A DNA stretch of 64,000 bases from an uncultured Sulfitobacter sp. GTDB taxonomy: Bacteria > Pseudomonadota > Alphaproteobacteria > Rhodobacterales > Rhodobacteraceae. Below the pieces are notes generated by a model. That model did no database searches, was not told the origin of the DNA, and was given only the letters and a program-made list of their open reading frames with translations. Shown here piece after piece: positions 52,783 through 62,430 of this stretch; within the stretch, counting starts at the first letter, position 1, and every line of letters starts with the position of its first letter. The position numbers and the translations under genes are program-made. The DNA lies in the NCBI GenBank assembly GCA_947501805.1, contig CANMXJ010000007.1:124001-188000 (forward strand), read 5' to 3'.

Positions 52783-54030
52783 ATGCGCATTTTTTCCATT
52801 CTGGCGGCTATTGTCGTGACAGTAATTCTAGCCATGTCGATATTGGCCCGGCCACAATTGATGGCCATGCTGGGCAGCGCCGAAGCCAAGACCGCAGAGA
52901 TGGACGTTGCGGAAACTTCTGATGACACACCAGATGCAACGGCGGACGTTGATCAACTGGTCAAAGTCCTGGTGCGCAAGCTTAAGTCACAGGAAGTCGA
53001 CAGCGCCGTGATTCTGCGCGGCGAAACCGAAGCGGCGCGACAGGTTGATGTTCGCGCTGAAACCTCCGCCAACGTAATATCGGAGCCCCTGCGCAAAGGC
53101 GCGCAAATCTCGCAAGGGGATGCCCTTTGCGTGCTGGATGCCGGCACCCGCGGTGCGGCGTTGGACGAAGCGCGTGCACGGCTAAGCGAAGCGCAATCGC
53201 GCGTTCCAGAAGCCGAAGCAAGGGTTGCCGAAGCCGAAGCCCGGCTTGAGGAAGCCATGATCAACCAGAACGCGGCCTCTAGGTTGGGGAAAGACGGCTT
53301 TGCCTCCCAGACGCGGGTTGCGGGTGCCGACGCAGCAACAGCTGCCGCCAAGGCGGGCGTAACCTCTGCCACTTCCGGTCTGCGTGCGGCGCGCTCTGGG
53401 ATCGAAGCTGCGACCGCAGCAGTTGCCAGTGCGGAAAAGGAAATTGAACGTCTGACGATTCTGGCCCCTTTCAGCGGCCTGCTGGAAAGCGACACAGCCG
53501 AATTGGGCAGCCTCTTGCAACCCGGTGCGCTATGCGCAACCATCATCCAGCTCGACCCGATCAAGCTGGTGGGTTTTGTGCCCGAAACAGAAGTGAACCG
53601 GATAAAACTGGGCGCTATGGCTGGCGCGCGACTGGCGGCCGGTGGGGGCGAAGTCGTTGGAATGGTGACGTTCCTGTCGCGCTCGGCTGATCCTGAAACC
53701 CGCACCTTCCGTGTCGAAATCGAAGTGCCCAATTCCGATCTTGCGATACGGGATGGCCAGACAGCGGAAATCGCCATTTCCTCGGCCGGTGTAAAAGCCC
53801 ATCTGATCCCGCAATCGGCGATGACGCTGGATGACAATGGCACGTTGGGATTGCGCCTTGTGGACAAGGATGCAGTGGTTTCATTTGTCCCCGTCGACAT
53901 CATGCGCGACACAAAGGACGGCGTGTGGGTGACAGGTCTGCCCGAGGAAGCTGACGTCATTGTGTTGGGTCAGGAGTATGTCACCGCAGGCGTGACTGTC
54001 GCGCCCACATGGGAAGAGGTCTCACAATGA
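52783..54030 (+). CDS. RND efflux periplasmic adaptor (MFP)
   Basis: 415 residues, HlyD/AcrA-like adaptor linking an RND pump to an outer-membrane channel. N-terminal membrane anchor (about 3-22), then a biotinyl-lipoyl-like part, a long Ala/Glu-rich coiled coil (about 115-225) with LILAPFSGLLESD-type exit, and the beta-barrel. Ends in an ATGA overlap with the permease. No outer-membrane channel gene adjoins, so a shared one is likely. Confidence 0.9.
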   Translation: MRIFSILAAIVVTVILAMSILARPQLMAMLGSAEAKTAEMDVAETSDDTPDATADVDQLVKVLVRKLKSQEVDSAVILRGETEAARQVDVRAETSANVISEPLRKGAQISQGDALCVLDAGTRGAALDEARARLSEAQSRVPEAEARVAEAEARLEEAMINQNAASRLGKDGFASQTRVAGADAATAAAKAGVTSATSGLRAARSGIEAATAAVASAEKEIERLTILAPFSGLLESDTAELGSLLQPGALCATIIQLDPIKLVGFVPETEVNRIKLGAMAGARLAAGGGEVVGMVTFLSRSADPETRTFRVEIEVPNSDLAIRDGQTAEIAISSAGVKAHLIPQSAMTLDDNGTLGLRLVDKDAVVSFVPVDIMRDTKDGVWVTGLPEEADVIVLGQEYVTAGVTVAPTWEEVSQ

Positions 54031-57000
54031 CCGGTATCGTCGATTGGGCCGCCAACCGCGCCCGCATGGTCCTTGCGTTCATTCTGCTCAGTCTTGTGGT
54101 CGGCGGATATGCCTATTCCACCCTGCCCAAGGAAGGTGAGCCGGACATCGAAATTCCGGCTCTTTTTGTTTCAGTTCCCTTTCCCGGTATTTCAGCGGCC
54201 GACAGTGAAACACTGCTGGTCAAGCCAATGGAAACCGAGCTGTCCGATCTGGACGGGTTAAAACGCATGTCGGCCACTGCAGCTGAAAACTATGCTGGTG
54301 TTGCGCTGGAATTCGAATTCGGCTGGGACAAATCCAAGATCATGGCAGACGTGCGCGACGCGATGAGCAATGCGCAAGCCAAGTTCCCCGAAGGCTCAGA
54401 AACCTATACAATTAACGAAATCAATTTCTCCGAATTCCCTATCATCATTGTGAACCTGACCGGTCCGGTGCCCGAGCGCACTATGGCGCGTGTGGCGCGT
54501 GACCTAAAAGACGATCTTGAAGCATTGGACGCAGTGCTGGAGGCAGGTCTGGCCGGTGATCGCGACGAGATGCTAGAGGTCATCATCGACCCATTGCGGC
54601 TGGAAGCATATAACGTCACTGCAGGCGAATTGATCAATGTGGTCCAGAACAACAACCAGCTGATTGCGGCGGGCGAGATCGAAAGTGCGCAAGGCAGTTT
54701 TGCGGTCAAAATACCGTCCTCGTTCGACGAACCGCGTGACGTTTACGCCTTGCCGGTCAAGACAAATGGCGACCGGGTTGTGACGCTTGGCGACCTGGCA
54801 CAGATCAACCTGACCTTCGAGGACCGTCAAGGAACAGCGCGCTTTAACGGCGAAAAGACACTCGCCTTGCAGGTTGTGAAACGCAAGGGTTTCAACCTGA
54901 TTGACACTTCCAAGCTGGTCAAAGAGATCGTTGAGGAACGCTCTGCCAATTGGCCCGACGGATTGCAGGCCGCAGTGACGGTTGGCACATCCAACGATCA
55001 AAGCCGTGTTGTGGACTCCATGGTGCAGCAATTGCTTGGCTCGGTGTTCACGGCCATTGCACTGGTGATGATTGTGGTGCTGGCCGCCCTTGGCATCCGC
55101 GCAGCGTTGTTGGTTGGATTCGCGATTCCAACTTCCTTTCTGCTGTGTTTCGCCTTCCTCGCCTTGATGGGCATATCGGTATCGAACATCGTGATGTTCG
55201 GTCTGATCTTGGCCGTGGGGATGTTGGTTGATGGTGCGATTGTGGTGGTCGAATATGCTGACGCACGCCAGCAACAGGGCGACGGCCCGATGCAGGCCTA
55301 TACCGAAGCCGCCAAGCGGATGTTCTGGCCGATCATTTCCTCAACCGCGACAACGCTATGTGCGTTTTTGCCCATGCTGTTCTGGCCAGGTGTGCCGGGG
55401 CAATTTATGGGCATGTTGCCGGTCACGTTGATCTTTGTGCTCTCGGCATCCCTTGTCGTCGCACTGATCTACCTGCCTGTCATGGGCGGTGTCACGGGCC
55501 GTCTGGAGCGGTGGATGGCGGACAATATGGAGGCGATTGCAGGTCTGCGCTGGTATCTCCACCTGCTGCTGTTTCCGCTCGCGATCCTGATGATCATGCT
55601 GCCAATGTCGTTGATGCAGCCGCTATTTGGTGTGATCTCAGCACAATTTGCCGCCATGGATGGATTGAACGTGCTTGGTTCCGTGATCCCGACATTTGCG
55701 ACCGTCTTCCTGTGCATCCTTGCATTGGTGGCGCTTCTCACAATTGGCCTGTCGGGCGGCATGATGGCGCTGCTTGCCTTCTTTGGCGTGTTTACCCGCG
55801 CGGGGCGCGGCGGGCGATGGATCACATCCAAGCTGTTTCGCACCACGCCGGACCGCATCGAAGCGGGGTACAGGCGCAATGCATTTGGTCGCTTCATGGC
55901 CGGCCTTGTCGGTAATCCCGCGATGCCGCTGGTCACGGCAGGCATTGTATTTGTCTTTGTCGGCACTGTGATGATCTTCTTTGGCAACAACTCCAAAGGT
56001 GTTGAATTCTTTGTGGAATCCGAACCGGAACAGGCGATTGTCTATGTGCTCGCGCGTGGCAACCTGTCGCTTGAAGAGAAAGATCACATTCTTGAGCAGG
56101 CCGAAGCAATTGTCATTGAACACCCCGGCGTGCAAACGGCTTTTGCCTTCGCGGGTGAAGGCGGATTGGACAGCAATACGGGCGGTGCACAGGCCCCCAA
56201 AGACAGCATCGGTCAAATCCAGCTTGAGACAATTCCATGGGAAGATCGTCCCAACAAGGTTACGCCGTTGTTCACAATTCCCTTGCTGGGATACGAGGTG
56301 ACACGCGAAACCCAAGACCCGGCTTTTGACGGTGACGTTATCATCGCCGAACTCACCGAGCAGTTGCAGCAAATCCCCGGCATCCGCATTGAAATCCTTG
56401 CGCAGGCGCGTGGTCCCGCCTCTGGCAAACCCGTCCATTTACGCTTGAAGACCGACAGTTTCAACGATCTGATGACTGCCACTGCGCTGGTGCGGGATCA
56501 ATATGAAAACACCCCCGGCCTGACCCTTATCGAAGACACGCGCCCCCTGCCCGGCATTGACTGGCAGATTGATGTGGATGTCGAGAAGGCGGGTCGGTAC
56601 GGCGCGGATGTGCTGACCGTGGGCGCGATGGTCCAGCTTGTTACACGCGGTCTGTTGCTGGACACAATGCGTGTGGACAGTTCGGACGAAGAAATCGAAA
56701 TTCGCGTGCGCCTGCCCGAAGAGGATCGAGTGCTTAGCACGCTTGATACGTTGAAGGTGCGCACGGCAGACGGATTGATCCCGCTTAGCAATTTTATCAC
56801 CCGCACGCCGGTGCCGAAACTGGCCGAGATCAACCGGATTGACCAAAAACGCTATCTGGATGTGAAAGCGGACGTGGCACCCGGCCTGATGAAAGTTGTG
56901 AAGACCACACGCGTGGACGGTGAGGATGTGAGCACCACACTTGCCACGCTGCGCCCTGCGGGGAACGATGCAGACATCACAGCACTTGACGGTGCTGTAT

Positions 57001-57905
57001 TCAAAGTGACTCAGCGCACCGAGGCGGCCTTGGGTCTCGATCTGCAAGAGGGCATTCAGAAGAACGAACTGCGTATGATTCCGATCAACCCGAACGAACG
57101 GATTGCAGAGCTCACCAAATGGCTGGACGAAAAACCGCTGCCATTTGGCGTGACAACCGAATGGACCGGCGATCAGGAGGATCAGGCGGACAGTCAGGCG
57201 TTCCTCAGTTCGGCGTTTACGGCCGCCTTGGGTCTGATGTTCATCATTCTGCTGGCGCAGTTCAATTCGTTCTATAACGCTATTCTGGTGCTCTTGGCGG
57301 TGGTTCTTTCCACCACGGGTGTTTTGATTGGCATGTTGGTGATGGATCAGACGTTTTCGATCATCATGACCGGTACGGGGATTGTGGCCCTTGCCGGCAT
57401 TGTGGTGAACAACAACATCATTCTGATCGACACCTATCAGGAATACGAACGCTACATGCCACGGATCGAGGCAATTATTCGCACCGCACAGGCGCGTATC
57501 CGTCCCGTGTTGCTGACCACAATCACCACTATGGCGGGTCTTGCGCCGATGATGTTCGGCCTCAGCCTGAACTTTGCCGAAGGCGGCTATACCATCGACA
57601 GCCCGACAGCCCTGTGGTGGAAGCAACTGGCGACGGCCGTTGTATTCGGTCTTGGCATCGCGACCGTGCTGACGCTGCTGGTCACCCCGTCCATGTTGGC
57701 AATCCGCGTTTGGGCCACAACATATATCCGCTGGATTGCCCGTTTGCTTGCGAAAATGTCGATGGGCCGCGCCAGCAAAGCGGCACGGGACTGGGCGCTG
57801 CAGCGCGATACCCGCCGGATGCACGGGAACGAGATCATCTGGGAAGAAGGCCCGATGCCAAGCGCACCGATGCCTGCCCGCCCCGTTCCAACAGCAGCGG
57901 AGTAA
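54027..57905 (+). CDS. RND efflux permease (AcrB/MexB-like)
   Basis: 1,292 residues from ATG 54027, longer than the usual 1,030-1,050. Typical RND layout: N-terminal helix, two large periplasmic loops, and two blocks of helices (about 335-470, and 1065-1200). Helix 4 reads GMLVDGAIVVVE: the first proton-relay aspartate (D402) is kept, but the second is glycine. Family substrates are drugs or lipophilic compounds; this one is unknown. A 13-bp hairpin follows the stop. Confidence 0.92.
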   Translation: MTGIVDWAANRARMVLAFILLSLVVGGYAYSTLPKEGEPDIEIPALFVSVPFPGISAADSETLLVKPMETELSDLDGLKRMSATAAENYAGVALEFEFGWDKSKIMADVRDAMSNAQAKFPEGSETYTINEINFSEFPIIIVNLTGPVPERTMARVARDLKDDLEALDAVLEAGLAGDRDEMLEVIIDPLRLEAYNVTAGELINVVQNNNQLIAAGEIESAQGSFAVKIPSSFDEPRDVYALPVKTNGDRVVTLGDLAQINLTFEDRQGTARFNGEKTLALQVVKRKGFNLIDTSKLVKEIVEERSANWPDGLQAAVTVGTSNDQSRVVDSMVQQLLGSVFTAIALVMIVVLAALGIRAALLVGFAIPTSFLLCFAFLALMGISVSNIVMFGLILAVGMLVDGAIVVVEYADARQQQGDGPMQAYTEAAKRMFWPIISSTATTLCAFLPMLFWPGVPGQFMGMLPVTLIFVLSASLVVALIYLPVMGGVTGRLERWMADNMEAIAGLRWYLHLLLFPLAILMIMLPMSLMQPLFGVISAQFAAMDGLNVLGSVIPTFATVFLCILALVALLTIGLSGGMMALLAFFGVFTRAGRGGRWITSKLFRTTPDRIEAGYRRNAFGRFMAGLVGNPAMPLVTAGIVFVFVGTVMIFFGNNSKGVEFFVESEPEQAIVYVLARGNLSLEEKDHILEQAEAIVIEHPGVQTAFAFAGEGGLDSNTGGAQAPKDSIGQIQLETIPWEDRPNKVTPLFTIPLLGYEVTRETQDPAFDGDVIIAELTEQLQQIPGIRIEILAQARGPASGKPVHLRLKTDSFNDLMTATALVRDQYENTPGLTLIEDTRPLPGIDWQIDVDVEKAGRYGADVLTVGAMVQLVTRGLLLDTMRVDSSDEEIEIRVRLPEEDRVLSTLDTLKVRTADGLIPLSNFITRTPVPKLAEINRIDQKRYLDVKADVAPGLMKVVKTTRVDGEDVSTTLATLRPAGNDADITALDGAVFKVTQRTEAALGLDLQEGIQKNELRMIPINPNERIAELTKWLDEKPLPFGVTTEWTGDQEDQADSQAFLSSAFTAALGLMFIILLAQFNSFYNAILVLLAVVLSTTGVLIGMLVMDQTFSIIMTGTGIVALAGIVVNNNIILIDTYQEYERYMPRIEAIIRTAQARIRPVLLTTITTMAGLAPMMFGLSLNFAEGGYTIDSPTALWWKQLATAVVFGLGIATVLTLLVTPSMLAIRVWATTYIRWIARLLAKMSMGRASKAARDWALQRDTRRMHGNEIIWEEGPMPSAPMPARPVPTAAE

Positions 57906-57915
57906 CACCGATCAA

Positions 57916-57947
57916 GCAGATGTGAGGGCCGCCCCCCTCACATCTGC
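57916..57947 (+). terminator. Long hairpin after the RND operon
   Basis: GCAGATGTGAGGG (57916-57928) and CCCTCACATCTGC (57935-57947) form a perfect 13-bp stem with a 6-base loop. No T-run follows; it lies 10 bases after the permease stop and 46 bases before the next gene. Likely a Rho-assisted terminator or mRNA 3' stabiliser. Confidence 0.65.
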
Positions 57948-57993
57948 AGCGATACTGGATAGGGTGACCTTGTCGTCAACAAGGAGTCTCCCG

Positions 57994-58449
57994 ATGATCC
58001 GTAAAACCATGCTTGCCGCTGCTGTCACGGCCGTAACAGCCCTGCCTGCCTATGCCGCTGACGTAATCCACAAGATCAGCCCCCATTCCGTCACAGAAAC
58101 CATTGACCGCCTCGCGGCCGCTGTTGAAGGTGCAGGTGCGACGGTATTTGCCCGCGTGGATCACGCAGCAGGAGCCGCCAAAGTGGATATGGAACTGCGC
58201 CCGACCGAGTTGTTGATTTTTGGCAATCCGAAGTTGGGCACACCGGCGATGCTGGACAACCAGACTGCAGGCCTTGATCTGCCCTTACGCGTCTTGGCCT
58301 ATGCAGACAGCGAAGGTGTGGTGCACGTCACCTACCACGCACCTGCGTCACTGGCGGCAACCCACGGACTGCCCGCAGATGCAAAATACATCATGATGAT
58401 GACAGGCGCGCTGGACAAACTAACCTCCAAGGCGGTGGCCGCAGAGTAA
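57994..58449 (+). CDS. DUF302 periplasmic protein
   Basis: 151 residues with an AAGGAG site and a signal peptide (1-21, AYA-AD). The body matches the DUF302 fold: ISPHSVTETIDRLAAAVEGAGATVFARVDHAAGA (paired halves), ELLIFGNPKLGTPAM and DLPLRVLAYAD. Function unknown; members are small secreted or membrane-linked proteins. Confidence 0.87.
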   Translation: MIRKTMLAAAVTAVTALPAYAADVIHKISPHSVTETIDRLAAAVEGAGATVFARVDHAAGAAKVDMELRPTELLIFGNPKLGTPAMLDNQTAGLDLPLRVLAYADSEGVVHVTYHAPASLAATHGLPADAKYIMMMTGALDKLTSKAVAAE

Positions 58450-58462
58450 CACAGCGACCAGC

Positions 58463-58490
58463 GGGACAGGCCCTACGCCTGTCCCCTTTT
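58463..58490. terminator. Terminator between DUF302 and ABC-exporter genes
   Basis: GGGACAGGC (58463-58471) and GCCTGTCCC (58477-58485) form a perfect 9-bp stem followed by CTTTT. It stands between convergent genes and can end both. Confidence 0.82.
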
Positions 58491-58494
58491 GCGA

Positions 58495-60351
58495 TCATTC
58501 GTCTTCGGACTGCTGGCGATGCCACAGTTGCGCATAACGCCCTTCACGCTCCAGAAGTTCGTCGTGCGTGCCTTGTTCGAATACCTCACCGTTTTCCAAC
58601 ACCACTATCCTGTCGGCTTCGGCAATCGTGCTGAGCCTGTGTGCGATGGTGATCACGGTCCGCCCCTGCCCGGCACGGTTGAGTGCGTCCTGAATGTCAT
58701 GCTCTGTCTCGCTGTCCAGCGCCGAGGTTGCCTCGTCCAGTAACAGGATGGGCGGATCTTTGAGCAGCGTGCGCGCAATACCTACGCGTTGCTTTTCACC
58801 ACCCGACAGTTTCAGACCACGTTCCCCGACAGTTGTGTCGTAGCCATCCGGCAGGCTGGTGATAAAATCGTGGATCTGCGCATCCCGCGCAGCGGCTTCT
58901 ACCTCGGCCTGAGAGGCCCCGTCACGGCCATAAGCGATGTTGTAGCCAATCGTATCGTTAAACAGCACCGTGTCCTGTGGTACCACACCAATGGCCTTGT
59001 GCAGACTAAGTTGCGTGACATCACGCACATCCTGTCCGTCAATTTTCAAAGCACCCTCGGCCACATCATAAAAGCGGAACAACAGCCGCCCGATGGTGGA
59101 TTTACCCGATCCGGTAGAACCGACAATCGCGACAGTTTCTCCAGGTTTGGCCTCAAGCGTGACCCCCTTGAGGATTTTACGATCACTGTCATAGCCGAAA
59201 TGCACATTCTCAAGCGTGACATGTCCGCCTTTGACGTCAAGATCCGGCGCGGATGGTTTGTCCGAGATTTCGGCAGGCTGTTCCAGCAAACCAAACATCT
59301 GCCCCATATCGACAAGCGCCTGCCGGATTTCACGATAAACAGTGCCAAGAAAGTTCAGCGGCACGGTGATCTGCACCATGTAGGCGTTGACCATAACAAA
59401 ATCGCCCACTGTCATGCTGCCGTTTTGCACCCCAATCGCCGCCATGACCATCACAGCCACCAGACCTGCCGTTATGATCAGGGATTGCCCGAAGTTCAGG
59501 AAAGCAAGAGACAGGCTGGTCTTGATTGCCGCGTCTTCATAGCCTGCCATGGCGTTGTCATAACGACCCGCTTCGCGGGCTTCGGCACCGAAGTATTTTA
59601 CCGTTTCATAGTTCAACAAGCTGTCAACGGCCTTCTGGTTGGCATCCGTATCCGCCGCGTTCATCTGGCGGCGTTGGCGCACCCGCCATTCTGTAATCGA
59701 GAAAGTGAACCAGACGTAGAACCCGATCGTGACGGCCACAACCAACAGGTAGGTCCAGTCAAACAGATAGGTCAGGATCGCGCCGATCATGATCAATTCA
59801 AGGATCAGCGGGCCGATGCTGAACAACAAGAACCGCAGCAGGAATTCAACGCCTTTGACACCACGCTCGATGATCCGGCTCAATCCGCCTGTTTTGCGCG
59901 TGATATGATAGCGCATCGAAAGTTTGTGAATATGTTCAAAGGTTTCCAGCGCCAGCATGCGCAAGGCCCGTTGACCAACCTTTGCAAAAACCGCGTCGCG
60001 CAGTTGCTGGAACCCCACGGTCATCAAGCGCGCCACGCCGTAAGCAACAGTCAGACCGATGGCACCTATCGCAATCATCGGCACCCCTTCGCCTGCCAGC
60101 GCATCCACCGCATCCCGATAAAACAAAGGTGTCGCAACCGAGACAATCTTGGAAATGATCAGCGCCAACATCGCCCAGACAACGCGCCGTTTGACCCACG
60201 GCATGTCCGCAGGCCAAAGGTAGGGCGCTACTTTGCGCAGCACCAGAAAACCGGACTGGCGTTCCTGTTCGTCTATGGATTTCTCGACAGCTTCGGCTGC
60301 GGCCGCGTCTTTGGCTTTTTGGGTGGCGTTTTGGGAAATGTCAGCGGTCAT
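58495..60351 (-). CDS. Atm1-type ABC exporter
   Basis: 618-residue half-transporter: an N-terminal membrane domain (about 40-330, six helices) and a C-terminal ATPase with Walker A GSTGSGKS, signature LSGGEKQRVGIART, Walker B ILLLDEATSALDS and the H-loop AHRLSTI. Closest in layout to Atm1/HMT1, which export glutathione-linked or iron-sulfur-related compounds. It lies 91 bases downstream of the LysM gene on the same strand. Confidence 0.88.
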   Translation of the reverse strand: MTADISQNATQKAKDAAAAEAVEKSIDEQERQSGFLVLRKVAPYLWPADMPWVKRRVVWAMLALIISKIVSVATPLFYRDAVDALAGEGVPMIAIGAIGLTVAYGVARLMTVGFQQLRDAVFAKVGQRALRMLALETFEHIHKLSMRYHITRKTGGLSRIIERGVKGVEFLLRFLLFSIGPLILELIMIGAILTYLFDWTYLLVVAVTIGFYVWFTFSITEWRVRQRRQMNAADTDANQKAVDSLLNYETVKYFGAEAREAGRYDNAMAGYEDAAIKTSLSLAFLNFGQSLIITAGLVAVMVMAAIGVQNGSMTVGDFVMVNAYMVQITVPLNFLGTVYREIRQALVDMGQMFGLLEQPAEISDKPSAPDLDVKGGHVTLENVHFGYDSDRKILKGVTLEAKPGETVAIVGSTGSGKSTIGRLLFRFYDVAEGALKIDGQDVRDVTQLSLHKAIGVVPQDTVLFNDTIGYNIAYGRDGASQAEVEAAARDAQIHDFITSLPDGYDTTVGERGLKLSGGEKQRVGIARTLLKDPPILLLDEATSALDSETEHDIQDALNRAGQGRTVITIAHRLSTIAEADRIVVLENGEVFEQGTHDELLEREGRYAQLWHRQQSEDE

Positions 60352-60442
60352 GTAAATTCCAGTCGGTTCGACTGCTACATAGCCCTGAGGGCCCGGGGTT
60401 GCCAGTCGCTCAGGCCAGATTCATCACGAGAACACCGTGGTC

Positions 60443-61786
60443 CTACTCCGGCAGCTCGAATATCTGACCCGGATAGATCAGATCAGGATCGCGTATTGAA
60501 TCGGTATTGGCCTCAAAGACCCGCACATAAAGTGCGCCGTCCCCGTAACGGTCCCGCGCAATGGCCCACAGGGTTGCGCCTTTTTGTACGGTGATCGCCT
60601 TGATCGGTCCGTCTTGCGCAGCGGCGGCTTCGGCCAACACTTCCGGGAACTCTCGCTTGAACGGTGTCTCCACGCGGCTGGTGATTTTGCCATCTGCTGC
60701 CACTTCATCGACGCGCAAGATGTAGATGCCTTGGTCCACGTCCGGCACCTCGCCACGCCAGCGGCCTTGGTCATCTACCGGCAGGTTCACCACAGAGGTA
60801 TTGTTCAGATAGATGCGGACAGAGGTTGCTTGGCTTTGTGCCCGCCCTGCCAGTTCGACCTCGCCCACATCAGAATAGCTGATGGTATCAATTGCGACAT
60901 TTGTCATCGCTTGCGGGCCGGGTGTGTTCAGGAGTTCAACACCGGTTGCTGTGGATCTCAGAACGGGTGCGGCAACTGCTGGCTGGACTGGCTCGGTCTC
61001 TATTGCCAGTGCTCCCAGATTTGTTTCCTTGTTGTCTTTTTCTGTCTCCGGCTGAACCTCTGGAGTGGTTGTATTGTCCACCGTCACCAATTCCTCTGCG
61101 GGCAGATTCGCCATTTCAGGTTGCGGTGCGGTCCCTTCTTCTTCTTCGAGGGGTTTTGGCCGTTGCGCAGTTTCTGTCAATTCATCGACTAGGCCGCCCT
61201 CATCCGGCAAGCTGTCCTGTGTGGCTTGCACCATTGGCTCCGTTTGTTGCGGTGTCTCAAGCGTGGCGACAACGGGCGCTGTCGGGGCCAGAATGACCTC
61301 TTCGTCTGAGGCAGTTTCAACGCCTGCGTCCTTTTGAGACAAAGACAGCACATGCCCTGTCCCATCCGCCGGAATAAGAGCGATGGCTGCAAATTTCCCC
61401 GCATTATCGGCTTGTGTTTTGGCCACCTCGACGCCGTTCTGCAGCACGCTGACATCCGCCCCCGGTTCCGCCCTGCCCGCAATCACCGTCACCCCGTCCT
61501 GTTCGCGGCGCACCTCGTCAAAGGCTGGCGCGGTTGTGCCGGTATCCGGTGCCTCCTCTTCAACGGCAGATCGTTCTTCTGCGGTGTCTGGCGCAGGATC
61601 TTTGGCAACCTCCGGTGTCATGGCTTCGCGCGCAACGCCCGTTAACTGGTTAGAATCCTGACCTGCGTCGCGGCTCGATTGCACCCAATAACCGGCTCCA
61701 AGCAAAGCCAGACAAACCAGAGCTGCCGCAAAGGCACCTGATCCGCCGCCTAGTCCTGCAAGAAAGTTGCGCATGGTCCGAGTCAT
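60443..61786 (-). CDS. LysM-domain protein with acidic linker
   Basis: 447 residues from ATG 61786; ATG 61774 is an alternative. A membrane anchor lies at about 15-32, followed by a long Glu/Pro/Thr-rich acidic region with Ig-like segments (VTVIAGRAEPGADVSVLQ; VELAGRAQSQATSVRIYL) and a C-terminal LysM (about 395-445: VQKGATLWAIARDRYGDG to YPGQIFELP). Likely a periplasmic wall-binding scaffold. First gene of a unit with the Atm1-type exporter. Confidence 0.85.
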   Translation of the reverse strand: MTRTMRNFLAGLGGGSGAFAAALVCLALLGAGYWVQSSRDAGQDSNQLTGVAREAMTPEVAKDPAPDTAEERSAVEEEAPDTGTTAPAFDEVRREQDGVTVIAGRAEPGADVSVLQNGVEVAKTQADNAGKFAAIALIPADGTGHVLSLSQKDAGVETASDEEVILAPTAPVVATLETPQQTEPMVQATQDSLPDEGGLVDELTETAQRPKPLEEEEGTAPQPEMANLPAEELVTVDNTTTPEVQPETEKDNKETNLGALAIETEPVQPAVAAPVLRSTATGVELLNTPGPQAMTNVAIDTISYSDVGEVELAGRAQSQATSVRIYLNNTSVVNLPVDDQGRWRGEVPDVDQGIYILRVDEVAADGKITSRVETPFKREFPEVLAEAAAAQDGPIKAITVQKGATLWAIARDRYGDGALYVRVFEANTDSIRDPDLIYPGQIFELPE

Positions 61787-61878
61787 CCCCAAAGGTTGAG
61801 CCTTATTAGCAAGCAGGCTAACACGGGTCAAAATACGTCCCACCAATGCAGACGTTTTGCAACAAAAAGGCACCTCTC

Positions 61879-62430
61879 ATGATCCAGAAGTCTGTTTGCG
61901 TCTATTGCGGGTCGCGTCCCGGAAATGATCCGGCATTCACAATAGACGCCGAGGCTTTGGGATCAGGACTGGCCGACGCAGGTCTGCGCCTTGTGTACGG
62001 TGCCGGTGATGTCGGATTGATGGGAAGTGTCGCGCGTGCGGCACAAAAAGCGGGTGGCACAACCTTCGGTGTGATTCCACAACACCTTGTAGATTGGGAA
62101 GTCGGCAAGGCTGACCTGACCACATATGTGATCACCGAAACCATGCACGAGCGTAAAAAAGTGATGTTCATGAACTGTGATGCCGTGGTGGTTTTACCCG
62201 GCGGTGCAGGGTCGATGGACGAGATGTTCGAGGCCTTGACATGGCGGCAGCTGGGACTGCACGACAAGCCGATTTTCCTTGTAAATACAAATGGCTACTG
62301 GAATGCGCTTGTTACTCTGATGGACCATATCGTTGACAGCGGTTTTGCGGAGGCAAGCTTGCTTGGCTACATCACGGTTGTCCCTGACGCTACCAGTGCG
62401 ATTGCGGATTTGCGCCGCTGTCTTTCCTGA
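61879..62430 (+). CDS. LOG-family phosphoribohydrolase (TIGR00730)
   Basis: 183 residues from ATG 61879 (AAAAGG site). The motifs VYCGSRPG, VYGAGDVGLMG and PGGAGSMDEMFEALTWRQLG define the LOG/YvdD family, which hydrolyses nucleoside 5'-monophosphates (including cytokinin nucleotides) to base plus ribose 5-phosphate. Its 3' end overlaps the convergent rarD gene by 64 bases. Confidence 0.9.
   Translation: MIQKSVCVYCGSRPGNDPAFTIDAEALGSGLADAGLRLVYGAGDVGLMGSVARAAQKAGGTTFGVIPQHLVDWEVGKADLTTYVITETMHERKKVMFMNCDAVVVLPGGAGSMDEMFEALTWRQLGLHDKPIFLVNTNGYWNALVTLMDHIVDSGFAEASLLGYITVVPDATSAIADLRRCLS

Noticed and set aside
56439..57908. 489-codon minus-strand frame within the RND permease
   Set aside because: Antisense shadow; His/Gln/Arg-rich and without motifs.
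58789..60594. Long open frame (601 codons) on the plus strand
   Set aside because: Antisense shadow of the Atm1-type exporter; no family character.
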